64,000 nt of DNA from Delphinus delphis (Eukaryota > Chordata > Mammalia > Artiodactyla > Delphinidae): the NCBI RefSeq assembly GCF_949987515.2, contig NC_082694.2, positions 39,328,451 through 39,392,450 on the forward strand. Reading direction: 5' to 3'. Of this stretch, positions 1-9,738 are shown piece by piece; position 1 is the stretch's first letter, and each line of letters begins with the position of its first letter. Under the pieces are notes generated by a model. That model searched no databases. It worked only from the letters and a program-made list of their open reading frames with translations, and had not been told where the DNA came from. Made by a program: the position numbers and the translations under genes.

Positions 1-91
1 AAGCAGTTTCCCTGGTGCCCTTGCAAAAGACCGACTCCCCAGTAACTGTGGGCAGAAGGCTAGGAGCACTTCTCCTCAGGAGGCCTACCAG

Positions 92-286
92 AGGCAAGCA
101 CTGTTCTAAATGCTTCACCTGAATTACCTCCTTTAATCCCTTCCACATCCCTACCAGATAAGAATTATTATGATCACGACTGTACAGGTGAGGAAACTGA
201 GGCACAGAAATTTTAAGGAAGGACCAGGTGACCTGCTACATCTCTTCAGCTGTGCATTCTGGGCAGGACTGCCTAGCTGGTAAGAA
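92..286 (-). repeat. MIR SINE fragment, antisense
   Basis: The stretch reads like the reverse complement of the ancient MIR SINE. It has a 'gcactgttctaaatgcttca' head, then 'gaggaaactgaggcacag', then a degraded tRNA-like end near 'ggactgcctagctgg'. MIR is an ancient tRNA-derived SINE present in all mammals, and the divergence fits that age. Bases 1-91 show nothing recognisable. Confidence 0.7.
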
Positions 287-354
287 CCAAGGGGATTATA
301 TATTAATTTTTGGATCTTATTTGAATCTAACTTGGTTTAAAAGGTGATTTGAGG

Positions 355-671
355 GGCTTCCCTGGTGGCGCAGTGGTTGAGAATCTGCCTGCTAAGGCAG
401 GGGACACGGGTTCGAGCCCTGGTCTGGGAGGATCCCACATGCCGCGGAACAACTAGGCCCGTGAGCCACAACTACTGAGCCTGTGCGTCTGGAGCCTGTG
501 CTCCGCAACAAGAGAGGCCGTGATAGTGAGAAGCTTGCGTACCGCGATGAAGAGTGGCCCCCGCTCGCCGCAACTAGAGAAAGCTCTCGCACAGAAACAA
601 AGACCCAACACAGCCAAAAATAAATAAATTAATTAATAAACTCCTACCCCCAACATCTTCTTAAAAAAAAA
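355..671 (+). mobile_element. tRNA-derived cetartiodactyl SINE (CHR type), long form
   Basis: Pol III-type boxes are visible: an A-box-like TGGCGCAGTGG at 366-376 and a B box GGTTCGAGCC at 409-418. A long body follows, with a 3' end of the 'ccaaaaataaataaatt' type. The copy is flanked by a short direct repeat (tgatttgagg, about 345-354 and 672-681), which marks it as an L1-mobilised insertion. The body has lost regularity, so it is not among the youngest copies. The short open frames on both strands here are not genes. Confidence 0.9.
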
Positions 672-681
672 TGATTTGAGG

Positions 682-1130
682 TGTCTAGAATATTTCACCT
701 TTCAAATACATTACGAATCATATCATTAAGGAAATAGTAAACCTAGAAAATAATAAAGTTTACTTCGAGAGGGGCCAGATATTTGTGTGGCCACAATCCT
801 GGCTGCAATAACCTCCTGGGGTGGGAAGTCATAGTAGCCTCTCTTCACTTGTTTGGACACCTGCCTGGGCCTCTTGGGACCTGTGGGTTTCCAGGTGTTA
901 CATGTACACTTTGCATTCCAGACATGTTCCTTTGGAACAGACAAACGGTGGGGAGAGGTGGGCTTTCCTTGGCCACTTTAACCCACCACCTGCAGCTCCT
1001 CTGTATTGGACAACTTATGAGTGTTTGATCTCAACAATAAGTGTTTAATCACTTCCAAGATACATCAACATAAGACAAACCTTTATTTGCAAACATCTAG
1101 CACTACGCTGAATATGAGAGGTGGGAAGGT
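682..1130. other. unassigned sequence without recognised features
   Basis: About 450 bases between a SINE and an L1 piece. I see no splice-bounded open frame, repeat family or RNA fold that I could defend. The small open frames on both strands lack any recognisable motif. Confidence 0.5.
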
Positions 1131-1925
1131 GCCTTGTTCCTGATCTTAAGGGGAAAGCACTCATTCCTTTACCATGAACAATAATGTTAGCTCTGGGTTT
1201 TTTGCAGATGCTCTTACAAAGTTGAGGCATTTCCCCTCTATTCCTATTTTTATCATAAATGGGTACTGAATTTTGTCAAATGGATTTTTTCTGCATCAAT
1301 TAATCTGATCATGTAATTTTTTATTCTTTAGCTTGTTGACAGGTGGTTTACATTGATTGTTTTTAAAATGTTGAACTAGTCTTGAATACCTGGAATAAAT
1401 TCCACTTGGTCATGGTATTTAATTCTTTTTTATATATTGTTGGGTTGGATTTGTTAATATTTTGTTGAGGATTTTTGCATCTAAGGTCATGAGAGACATT
1501 GGTCTGTAGTTTCTTTTTTGCACTATCTTTGCCTGGTTTTGGTATCAGGGTAATATTAGGTCCATAAAATGAATTAGGAAATGTCCTCTTCCATTTTCTG
1601 GAAGAGATTCTGTAGAGTTGGTGTTAACTCTTATGTAATTGTTTGGGAGAATTCTCCAGTGAAGCCATCTAGGCCTGGAGATTTCTTTTTTGGGAGTTAT
1701 AAAATTTTGAATTCAATCTCCCTAATAGTTATAGGGCTATTCAAATGAACTAGTTGATATTGGCTAAGTTATGGTAGTTTGTGTTCCTCAAGGAATTAGT
1801 TCTTCATCTAAGTTGTCACATTTAGGTGTTCAGAGTTTTTTGTTTTGTTTGTTTTTAGTATTCCCTCATTATCCTTTTGATGTCTTCAGGGTCTGTAGTG
1901 ATATCACTTGTTTCATTCTTTTATG
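1131..1925 (-). mobile_element. old L1 fragment, ORF2 reverse transcriptase region, antisense
   Basis: The order of landmarks matches the reverse transcriptase part of the full-length L1 seen at 23-30 kb: 'cataaatgggtactgaattt', 'ttgaggatttttgcatctaa', 'tttggtatcagggtaatatt', 'ctggaagagattctg', 'gatttctttttt'. It is heavily diverged and carries several stops, so it is an old mammalian-wide L1. It lies 5' to a separate L1 3' end (1928-2660). In antisense orientation that is the wrong order for one copy, so the two are distinct insertions. Confidence 0.85.
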
Positions 1926-1927
1926 TT

Positions 1928-2660
1928 TTTTTAATTAACAGCTTTATTGAGGAGTAATTGATATACAAAAAACTGCACAACTTTAATGTATGTAATTTGG
2001 TAAGTTTGGACCTACGCATACACCCATGAAACCATCATCACGATCAAGGTAATAAACATAGCCATCACCTCCAAAAGTTTCCTTGTGCTCCCTGTCTTTT
2101 TTGTGGTAAGAACACAATATGAGATCTACCCTTTCAACACGTTTTTAAAGTGCACAATACAGTATTGTTAACTGTAGGCACTGTGTTATATAGCAGATCT
2201 CTAGAACTTAGGACTCGTCTTGCATAACTGAAACTTTATGCCCATTGAACAACAACTCTCCCCCATTCCCTGCCCTCTGCCCCACTCCACCCTAGCCTCT
2301 GGCAACCACTATTCTACTATCTGCTTCTCTGAGTTTGACTATTTTAGATACCTCACAGAAGCAGAATCATGCAATATTTGTACTTCTGTGACTAGCTCAT
2401 TTCACTTAAAGCAATGTCCTCCAAGTTCATCCATGTTGTCACATATGTCAAGATTTCCTTCCTTTTTTAAGGTTGAATTATATTCCTTTGTATGGATGTA
2501 CCATATTTTCTCTACTCATTCATCTGTCAATGGACATTTAGGTTATTTCCATATCTTGGCTATTGTGAATAATGCTGCAATGAACATGGGGGTGCAAACA
2601 GCTCTTCAAGATCCTGATTTCCAAAACATATATTTATCCAAAAGAATTAAAATCAGAAAG
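1928..2660 (-). mobile_element. old L1 3' end (L1M class), antisense
   Basis: It starts with 'acagctttattgaggagtaa' and runs through landmarks of old L1 3' UTR and ORF2 C-terminus: 'atgaaaccatcatcacgatc', 'cctctggcaaccactattct', 'tggacatttaggttatttcc', 'aataatgctgcaatgaacat'. The open frame on the + strand at 2238-2666 is only the complement of this L1 and has no independent support. Confidence 0.85.
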
Positions 2661-2756
2661 AATTGAAATATTTTGTCGTTTCACTGACTCTTTGCTCTGT
2701 TCTCTCCATTCTGCTATTTGTTTTATTGGTTAATATCTTTAAAATATATTTTTCTT

Positions 2757-3081
2757 GGGCTTCCCTGGTGGCGCAGTGGTTAGGAATCCGCCTGCCCGTG
2801 CAGGGCACACGGGTTTGAGCCCTGGTCCGGGAAGATCCCACAGGCCGTGGGGCAACTAGGCCTGTGCGCCACAACTGCTGAGCCTGTGCTCTAGATCCCG
2901 TGAGCCACAGCTACTGAGCCCACGTGCCTAGAGCCTGTGCTCCACAACAAGAGAGGCCACCGCAATGAGAAGCCCACGTACCGCAACAAAGAGTGGACCC
3001 CGCTCTCTGCAACTGGAGAAAGCCGCGTACAGCAACGAAGAACCAAAGTAGCCAAAAATAAATAAATAAATTTGAAAAAAT
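2757..3081 (+). mobile_element. tRNA-derived cetartiodactyl SINE, long form
   Basis: SINE head 'ggcttccctggtggcgcagt' at about 2759, a B-box-like 'gggtttgagccc' near 2811 (one base off the canonical GGTTCGAGCC), a CHR-type body and an 'ataaataaataaattt' tail. A 13-bp target-site duplication (atatatttttctt) lies at 2744-2756 and 3082-3094. Its sequence is typical of an L1 endonuclease target (TT|AAAA on the opposite strand). Confidence 0.92.
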
Positions 3082-3099
3082 ATATATTTTTCTTAAACT

Positions 3100-3588
3100 G
3101 TATTTCTTCCCTTTTATTAAAATTGAAATTTAGTTGATGAACAATTTATGTTAGTTTCAGGTGTACTACATAGTGATTTGTCCTTTGCATACATTATGAA
3201 ATGAGGACCACGGTAAGTCTCATAACCATCTGTCTCCATACAAAGTTATTACAATATTACTGACCACATTCCCAATGCTGTATATTACATCCTTGTGGTT
3301 TATTTATTCTATAACTGGAGGTTTGTACCTCTTAATCCCCATCACCTATTTCCTCACCCACCCCAACCTCCTCCCTGCTGGCAACCACCTATTTGTTCTC
3401 TGTACCTGAGTGTGTTTTCATTTGTTTTGTTTGTGTTTTTGTTATTTAGATTTCACATATAAGGGATATCATACAGTATTTGTCTTTCTTTGACTTATTT
3501 CGCTTAGCATAATAACCTCTAGATCCATTCATATTGTTCCAAATGGCAAGAGGCAAGATTTCACTTTTTTATGGCCGAGTAATATTCC

Positions 3589-3629
<41 letters not shown>

Positions 3630-3890
3630 ATACATCTTCTTAATCCATTCATCTATTGATGGACACTAGGTTGCTTCCATATCTTGGCTATTGTAAATAA
3701 CACTGCAATGAACACTGGGGTGCATATATCTTTTCTAATCAGTGATTTTGTTTAGGTAAATACCCAGAAGTGAAATTGCTGGATCATATGGTAGTTCTAT
3801 TTTTTAATTGTGATAGGAATCGCCACACTGTTTTCCACAGTGGCTGCACCAATTTACAATCCCACCAACAGAGCATGAGTGTTCCCTTTT
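3100..3890 (-). mobile_element. L1 3' end fragment, antisense
   Basis: It starts in the L1 3' UTR ('ttagtttcaggtgtactaca'), continues through 'gcataataacctctagatcc' and 'atggccgagtaatattccat', and ends in ORF2 C-terminal sequence ('cacagtggctgcaccaattt'). The ORF2 part is broken by stops. A dinucleotide tract lies inside it at 3592-3627. Immediately after 3890 the sequence jumps to the ORF2 endonuclease-side region, so either about 2.3 kb was deleted from one L1 or two copies abut. Confidence 0.85.
3592..3627. repeat. (TG)n microsatellite
   Basis: An almost pure run of about 18 TG units. It has grown inside the antisense L1 at the place where L1 ORF2 copies carry 'ccattgtgtatat'. Confidence 0.95.
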
Positions 3891-4375
3891 TGGAAGTTTG
3901 TATCTTTTCAAAGAATCAACTTTTGGGTTTATTGATCCTTCCTATCATTTCTTTCTTCCTTCTATTTCTTTAATTTTTCTCTTAACCTTATCAGCATCTT
4001 CTTTCTAAGTTTTTTGGGCCCATTCTGTTGCTACTTTCAACTTAAGTATTTAGGTGATTAATTTTTAGTCTTTCTTCTTTTCTAACATAAGCATTTAAGA
4101 CTACAAATTTTCCTTAAGTATCACTTTTGCTGCATCTCACAAGTTTTGTCATGTTGTATTTTTGTCATCATTCAGTTCTAAGCATGTTTTTAAAAAAATT
4201 CTGTTATGACTTCTCCTTTGACCCATCGATTGTTTAAAAAAATGTTCTGAAATTTCCAAATGTAAGGGGACTTTTTTTTTTGGTAATTGAGTCTTATTTA
4301 ATTGCATTGTGGGCAGAGTTTGTTCTGTATGATTGATACCTATTCTTTCTATTTGTTGAGACTGCTTTATACTAT
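3891..4375 (-). mobile_element. old L1 fragment, ORF2 5' part, antisense (left arm)
   Basis: Landmarks match the ORF2 linker region of the full-length L1 further on: 'caaagaatcaacttttgggt' and 'gctgcatctcacaag'. It breaks off at 'tttatactat', and matching L1 sequence resumes at 7303 ('gcctagtacattggcgattt'), beyond a 2.9-kb DNA transposon. The two arms are one L1 split by that insertion. Confidence 0.8.
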
Positions 4376-4573
4376 CAGCAGTTCTCAAGTATAGTCTGCA
4401 GATCCCTGGGGATTCCCAAGACCGTTTTAGGAGAACTACGAAGTCAAAACTATTTTCATAACAATACTGGGACATTATTTGTTTTTTTTCACTGTGCTGC
4501 TATTTGCACATGGTGAGTACAACTGCTGGTGCCCTAGCATGAACCCAGGCGGTGGCATCAAACTGTACTAGCA

Positions 4574-4925
4574 GTCATTTTATTCTTCACCACCATAAAG
4601 CTGGTTTCACTTAAGAATGTCCTTGGGCTTCCCTGGTGGCGCAGTGGTTGAGAGTCCGCCTGCCGATGCAGGGGACACAGGTTCGTGCCCCGGTTCGACA
4701 AGATCCCACATGGCGCGGAGCGGCTGGGCCCGTGAGCCATGGCCGCTGAGCCTGCGCGTCCGGAGCCTGTGCTCCGCAACGGGAGAGGCCACAACAGTGA
4801 GAGGCCCGCGTACCGCAAAAAAAAAAAAAAAAGAAAAGAAAAAAGAATGTCCTTGACGAAGCATGTCATTTTATTCTTCACCACCATAAAGCTGGTTTCA
4901 CTTAAGAATACCCTTGACGAAGCAT
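4574..4925. repeat. 61-bp tandem duplication, first copy split by a SINE
   Basis: A 61-base unit starting 'gtcattttattcttcaccac' and ending 'gacgaagcat' occurs twice. Copy one is 4574-4625 plus 4856-4864; copy two is 4865-4925. The two differ only around 'aagaatgtccttg' versus 'aagaatacccttg'. The SINE entered copy one after or near the time of the duplication. Confidence 0.85.
4626..4842 (+). mobile_element. young compact tRNA-derived SINE
   Basis: Compact, GC-rich dolphin-type SINE: head at 4626, body with 'cgtgagccatggccgctgag', end 'gcccgcgtaccgc' and an A-rich tail. A perfect 13-bp target duplication, aagaatgtccttg, lies at 4613-4625 and 4843-4855. The body is close to the other compact copies in this window, consistent with recent activity. 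Confidence 0.95.
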
Positions 4926-5697
4926 TAAAAAATTATACTTTTAGTAAGTCTTGAACCTTGAGAACACATCTTTTTTTTATTATTCTGTTTGACAAAATGG
5001 AAAGTACACATAAAGCATTTTTGCTGTATTCCAAAATACGATGGTTTTCCCATGGAAAAGCACTTGTGTGAATACGTTGAAAGCAGAATCAGCTTTTTTT
5101 TTTTTTTTTTATAAAACTGGAGAGAACAACTGACAAACTTTGGTTCTTCAGACTTGGGTATATGGCAGGTATTTTCTTGAAAATGGTCGTAGGAAGTCTG
5201 CCACTTTGAGGAAAAATGATTATTGTCGGTGATAACATTTGAGCTTCAAGGGAAAATTCAAATTTAGGAATTTGAATTTACAGTGGTATCCACCACTGTA
5301 AAGTTGACAGCTTCCTCATACATAAGGACTTTTCTAATGAGATTGGTGGTGATATCAAGTGTGATTTTTAACAATACACATTGTATAATGAAATGTGTCA
5401 ACCTTTGGAAGATACCTATACCTCAGTGAACCTTTTTTTTTTTCTAAATGATCAATGAATGATGTCCACAATTATGCATGAATGAAAGATTGACTCAAAG
5501 TGCAAAATAGACTGATGGATTTTCATGTAGCAGGGTGTGTAAAGTTCACTGATAGGGTTTCAGATTCCACAGTCAAGTAACCTTTAAGAAATTATCATTT
5601 GTTGAATTCGGGTGTAGTATCAGAGAAGAACATTCACAACGATTTGAAAAGGCTGTTAAAATACTCCTCCCTTTTCTAGCTACATGTCCATGTGTCA

Positions 5698-6705
5698 ATG
5701 CCTTCCAGCCAAACACCGCCAAGAACAGAGCAGTAATTGAACAAGGTGGGTTTATTCTTCATTGCAGGGAAGGAGAATATACACCAGCAGGGATTGTCTA
5801 CAGTCTTGGTAAGATAGTTTTAGAAAAAACATAGGATTTGGGTTTGGTTAGGTGATATGGGGGGAGGGTTTAGGAAAGCAGAGCTTTGTTCTGTATTGTA
5901 TACTGTCAGGATGTGGTGGTAATTCTATGATTAGGGTCCTTAATAAATCTTATCTGTAGGAAGGTATAATGGATTGAATGGTGACCCCTCAAAAGATATG
6001 TTCACATCCTTACCCCATAACATGTGAATGTTAGTTATCTGGAAAAAAAAAAAAAGTCTTTGCAGACAATTGTGATTAAGTTGAAGATCTACAGATGAGA
6101 TCATCCTGGATTTACCCGGGCGGGTGCTAACTCCATGAGTTAGTGTACTCCATGTAAGTACGCTTACAGAGAAAGGCAGAGGAACATTTGAGGCAGACAC
6201 AAAGAAAAGGTCATGGGAGAGCAGAAGCAGACACTGGAGTGATGTGACCACAGGCCAAGGAACTCCTGGAGCCCTCCAGAAGCTGGAAGAGATGAGGAAG
6301 GATTCTCCCCTAGAGCCTTTAGATGAAGTGTGGCCCTGCCGACACCTTGCCTTCTCACTCTGACTCCAGAACTGGGAGAGAATAAAGTTCTGTTGTTTCA
6401 AGTCACCAGGTTTGTGGTATTTCTTTCAGTAGCCACAGGAAACTAACACAGAAGGGTCGACTGGAGCAATGCTGTAGTTGGTAAAGAAGAAGTGGTTACC
6501 CAGCCAGAATAGGGAGATGTTTGGCTACTTGCGTGGCTTAGACAAGTTCATGGTCTTGTTTACGTTTTGGTTCATCATGGTCACAGAGTGGCTCTGTCTG
6601 AGGGGATGTTCTGTGACCTTGACCACCAAGGCCAGCTGTGACTGCCAGGCCAGCTCCCAGCAACACCAACTCCTGCTGGATCTCAGGGGCTGCTTTTCTC
6701 ATTCC
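5698..6705 (-). mobile_element. retroviral-type LTR, unassigned, split by an MLT1 LTR
   Basis: About 520 bases (5698-5959 and 6456-6705) of a coherent repeat interrupt the hAT transposon, whose sequence resumes at 'gaggctggacttcatagac'. A polyadenylation-like AATAAA on the minus strand (near 5753-5758) suggests an antisense endogenous retroviral LTR. I did not find clean TG/CA ends or a sure target duplication, and no viral gene accompanies it. Another class of repeat is possible. Confidence 0.45.
5965..6450 (+). mobile_element. MLT1-type MaLR LTR
   Basis: The order of landmarks is that of MLT1 LTRs: 'ataatggattgaatggtgac', 'gtctttgcagacaattgtg', 'ctgccgacaccttg', the polyadenylation region 'gagaataaagttctgttgtt', and a 3' end 'ggaaactaacaca'. 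A 5-bp duplication GAAGG directly flanks it (5960-5964 and 6451-6455), as expected for ERVL/MaLR integration. It is a solitary LTR without internal genes. Confidence 0.9.
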
Positions 6706-6787
6706 CATGGGTGAGGCTGGACTTCATAGACTTCAACCAAAACAACCTATCACAACAGATGCTCCTGGGAAAATCCAGCTATTTTCT

Positions 6788-6999
6788 TTTCTTTTTTTTT
6801 TTTTTTTTGCGGTACGCGGGCCTCTCACTGCTGTGGCCTCTCCCATTGTGGAGCACAGGCTCTGGACGCGCAGGCTCAGCGGCCATGGCTCACGGGGCCA
6901 GTCGCTCCGTGGCATGTGGGATCCTCCCGGACCGGGGCACGAACCCGTGTCCCCTGCATCGGCAGGCGGACTCTCAACCACTGCGCCACCAGGGAAGCC
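6788..6999 (-). mobile_element. young compact tRNA-derived SINE, antisense
   Basis: A poly-T run followed by 'gcggtacgcgggcctctcac' and ending at the reversed head 'ccaccagggaagcc'. A 13-bp target duplication with one mismatch (ccagct[a/g]ttttct) lies at 6775-6787 and 7000-7012. It interrupts the transposase relic of the hAT element. Confidence 0.95.
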
Positions 7000-7302
7000 C
7001 CAGCTGTTTTCTATTAAGCCAGGCATTAAAGAAATTTGCCAAAATGAAACAATGCCATTTTTCTCACTAATGAACAAAGCAATTTTTCATAAAAATGTTA
7101 TTTATGTTAACATACAATGTTATTATTATTGTTAATTTAAATAAATATTTGTATTTATTAAGTTAATAAACACATAAATCATCTTTCAGTTTTAATTTCT
7201 AATGTAGTAAATATAACTTCCATGAACTAAAGTTTTTTGGAGTCTTCAGTAATTTTTAATAGTATAAAGAGGTCCTGAGACCAAAAATGTTGAGAATCAC
7301 TG

Positions 7303-7545
7303 GCCTAGTACATTGGCGATTTTGGTAAATATACCATATATACTGTCTAACTGTTGGGATCAGGGTTTCATGCATGCCCACTAAATCCAACTTGCTAAGT
7401 GTTCTCAGCACGTATTTCTTTACTAAGTTTTGGAATGCCTAACTTATCAATAATTTGGGGAGGTAAATTGAAATTTCCCACTTTGATGATTAATTTGTCA
7501 ATTTCTCCCTGTAGTTCTATCAATTTTTACTTTACATACTTTAAA
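7303..7545 (-). mobile_element. old L1 fragment, ORF2 5' part, antisense (right arm)
   Basis: Continues the L1 that stops at 4375: 'gtaaatataccatatatact', 'taatttggggaggtaaattg', 'cccactttgatgatt'. This corresponds to the endonuclease-domain side of ORF2 in the full-length L1 (about 26.7-26.9 kb). It is decayed beyond coding. Confidence 0.75.
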
Positions 7546-7561
7546 GACATCTGATTAAGGC

Positions 7562-7705
7562 AGACTGTCTGGCTTACTAGCTGTGTGATCTAGGGCAATT
7601 TACTTATTTCTTCTGGGCTTTATTTCTCACTTTTGTAATATGCAGATAATAATGGTACTGCCTCATACAGTTGTTGTCAATAAATATTTGCTAATGATAT
7701 CTTCA
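7562..7705 (+). repeat. MIR SINE
   Basis: Core MIR landmarks in order: 'actagctgtgtgatctaggg', 'gcaatttacttatttcttct', 'gcagataataatggtactgc', 'tacagttgttgtcaataaat'. Old and diverged. Confidence 0.85.
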
Positions 7706-8621
7706 CTAGCAGTGATTAGTGTAGGAACAGAAAAGGAGAACAGATGGATTTATTCCGTTGTGATTTTGGCTGGGGGAAAAGTTGGGGAAGAAATATAAGT
7801 GGATAAGTATAGTAAGGTGGAAAATAATAGTGAGCGTGTAGGCTGGATAGGAAGTGACAAGCCTGAGCTATAGGGAGAAAATGCAGTGGACATCTTAATG
7901 AGAATGAAGGATGCATATGGTGAGATGGGGTACTGAGTGAGCTGGGGAGACAATTACTAGTGTAAATTTGAGGTCCAGGGGAAGGTCCCAGGTGTGGGTG
8001 GTATAAAGAGGCTACTATGATGGACTGGTTATTTACATGGTTGCTGAAGCCACGCAAAATACGTGGTGCTGGATGGAAATGAGACCCCAAAGTCTTCCAT
8101 ACAGCCTTGACCAGTAGATGAACAGGTGACAGTGGAACAACAGCATGTCACAAATCTCAAAGCAGAAGTGATGCTTTGTGAGTGGCACTGACAGCTGAGT
8201 GAATGCCAGCCCTGCCTGTGGTCCTGGGGACTTCAGAAAACCAGACCTTCGCTAGAGGCAGGTGCAGGGTAACCAGTCCTCTGGGAGAGCCAGCTTTCAT
8301 GGCAAGGGGATGGAGGTACTTCCTGGGATAAGGGGGAGTTGACAATGTTGGGGCATGCGTTTCCTGTGGGACAGGGTATAGTATAAAGCTTGGTGGAGAA
8401 AGCAGTGGGCCAGGGGTCAAAGGAGAGAAAACACAAGAACTTTCCATCTTGAGCCATGACCGAGGATGAGAAATGTGTGAGGCATGGTGGGATTGGCCAG
8501 GTACAGGTTCCAAAGATTATCTTAGACAATGAGTCCAAGGATAGGGCCCAAGATAGCGTCAGTTTCTTAATGATCTAGACAAGGAGGTGGGCAAGGAGGG
8601 GTAGTTACGGACAGATCAGTA
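7706..8621. other. unassigned sequence without recognised features
   Basis: About 900 bases of moderately purine-rich, apparently single-copy sequence. The minus-strand open frames at 7716-8090 and 8157-8538 are rich in Pro/Ser and have no recognisable domain, start context or splice setting. I treat them as chance frames. Confidence 0.45.
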
Positions 8622-8637
8622 AGAAAGAGGACTTTCT

Positions 8638-9002
8638 TTTTTTAAATTTTTTTAAAAATAAATTTATTTATTTATTTTTGGCTGTGTTGGGTTTCTGCTG
8701 CTGCTGCGTGGGCTTTTCTCTAGTTGTGGCGAGCGGGGGCTACTCTTCTTCGCGGTGCTCAGGCTTCTCATTGTGGTGGCTTCTCTTGTTGCGGAACATG
8801 GGCTCTAGGTGCACGGGCTTCAGTAGTTGTGGCACGTGGGCTCAGTAGTTGTGGCTCACGGGCTCTAGAGTGCAGGCTCAGTAGTTGTGACGCATGGGCT
8901 TAGTTGCTCCACGGCATGTGGGATCTTCCCAGACCAGGGCTCGAACCCGTGTCTCCTGCATTGGCAGGCAGATTCTTAACCACTGTGCCACCAGGGAAGC
9001 CT
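8638..9002 (-). mobile_element. tRNA-derived cetartiodactyl SINE, long form, antisense
   Basis: A T/A-rich tail ('aaaaataaatttatttattt'), the CHR-type body, reversed B box 'ggctcgaacc' near 8939 and reversed head 'ccaccagggaagcc' at 8989-9002. It sits exactly in the A-tail of the L1 that follows. The pair is bounded by one 16-bp duplication (8622-8637 and 9381-9396), so this SINE probably jumped into the L1 tail. Confidence 0.92.
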
Positions 9003-9380
9003 GTCTTTTAAAAAATTTTTTTATTGGAGTATAGTTGCTTTACCATATTGTGTTAGTTTATACTGTACAGCAAAGTGAATCAGCTATATGTATACATATA
9101 TCCCCACTTTTTTGGATTTCCTTCTCATTTAGGTCATCACAGAGCATCGAGTAGAGTTCCCTGTACGTTCTCATTAGTTATCTATTTTATACATAATACC
9201 AATAGTGTATATATGTCAATCCCAATCTCCCAGTTCATACTACCCCCTGCTTTCCCCCTTGGTATCCATACGTTTGTTCTCTACGTCTGTGTCTCTATTT
9301 CTGCTTTGTAAATAAGATCATCTATACCAATTTTTTCAGATTCCACATATATGCATTAATGTACGATATTTGTTTTTCTC
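9003..9380 (-). mobile_element. 5'-truncated L1 3' end, antisense
   Basis: Artiodactyl-type L1 3' UTR landmarks: 'attggagtatagttgcttta', 'cagcaaagtgaatcagctat', 'gtatatatgtcaatcccaat'. Only about 380 bases of the 3' end were inserted. The 16-bp duplication agaaagaggactttct at 8622-8637 and 9381-9396 encloses this L1 together with the SINE in its tail. Confidence 0.92.
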
Positions 9381-9555
9381 AGAAAGAGGACTTTCTAAAT
9401 GAGTTGGTGCTTAGCTGTAGTGTAGTCTGTCCCACGGGGTAGTGAATTCCTCATTATAACTTTTTTGGTTTGTTTCTCTTTCAGGGAAGCTGAAAGGAGG
9501 GTTGGGCTGCAGGACTTCCAAAATTCTATGGGAAAAAAAAAAAAAAAACCCCTTA

Positions 9556-9738
9556 GGGCTTCTCTGGTGGCGCAGTGGTTGAGAGTCCGCCTGCCGATGC
9601 AGGGGACGCGGGTTCGTGCCCCGGTCCGGGAAGATCCCACATGCCGCGGAGCGGCTGGGCCCATGAGCCGGAGCCTGTGCTCCGCAAGGGGAGAGGCCAC
9701 AGCAGTGAGAGGACCGCGTACCGCAAAAAAAAAAAAAA
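9556..9738 (+). mobile_element. young compact tRNA-derived SINE with internal deletion
   Basis: Compact dolphin-type SINE with B box 'gggttcgtgcc' near 9610 and a pure A14 tail. Compared with the copies at 4626 and 6788 it lacks about 20 bases between 'gggcccatgagc' and 'cggagcctgtgctccgc'. An A16 run precedes it at 9532-9547, so the insertion site was already A-rich. Confidence 0.92.

Larger units (their letters stand above)
4376..7302 (+). mobile_element. hAT-superfamily DNA transposon relic with nested insertions
   Basis: Termini are imperfect inverted repeats of hAT style: CAGCAGTTCTCAAG on the left, TTGAGAATCACTG on the right. The element sits inside an L1. The 46158-47911 element has the same two ends in the opposite orientation, and the right end recurs at 38835-38968, so this is a repeated family. 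A degraded transposase C-terminus reads in the + frame around 7010-7075 and includes the residues KPGIKEIC. I recall similar residues from the hAT/ZBED C-terminal region. Stops and insertions have destroyed the gene. Nested inside are a SINE (4626-4842), an LTR pair (5698-6705, holding an MLT1 LTR) and another SINE (6788-6999). The 8-bp target duplication is too decayed to be certain. Confidence 0.7.

Noticed and set aside
366..419. tRNA-like A and B boxes
   Set aside because: They belong to a SINE head. There is no complete cloverleaf or anticodon arm, and the same head recurs many times in the window.
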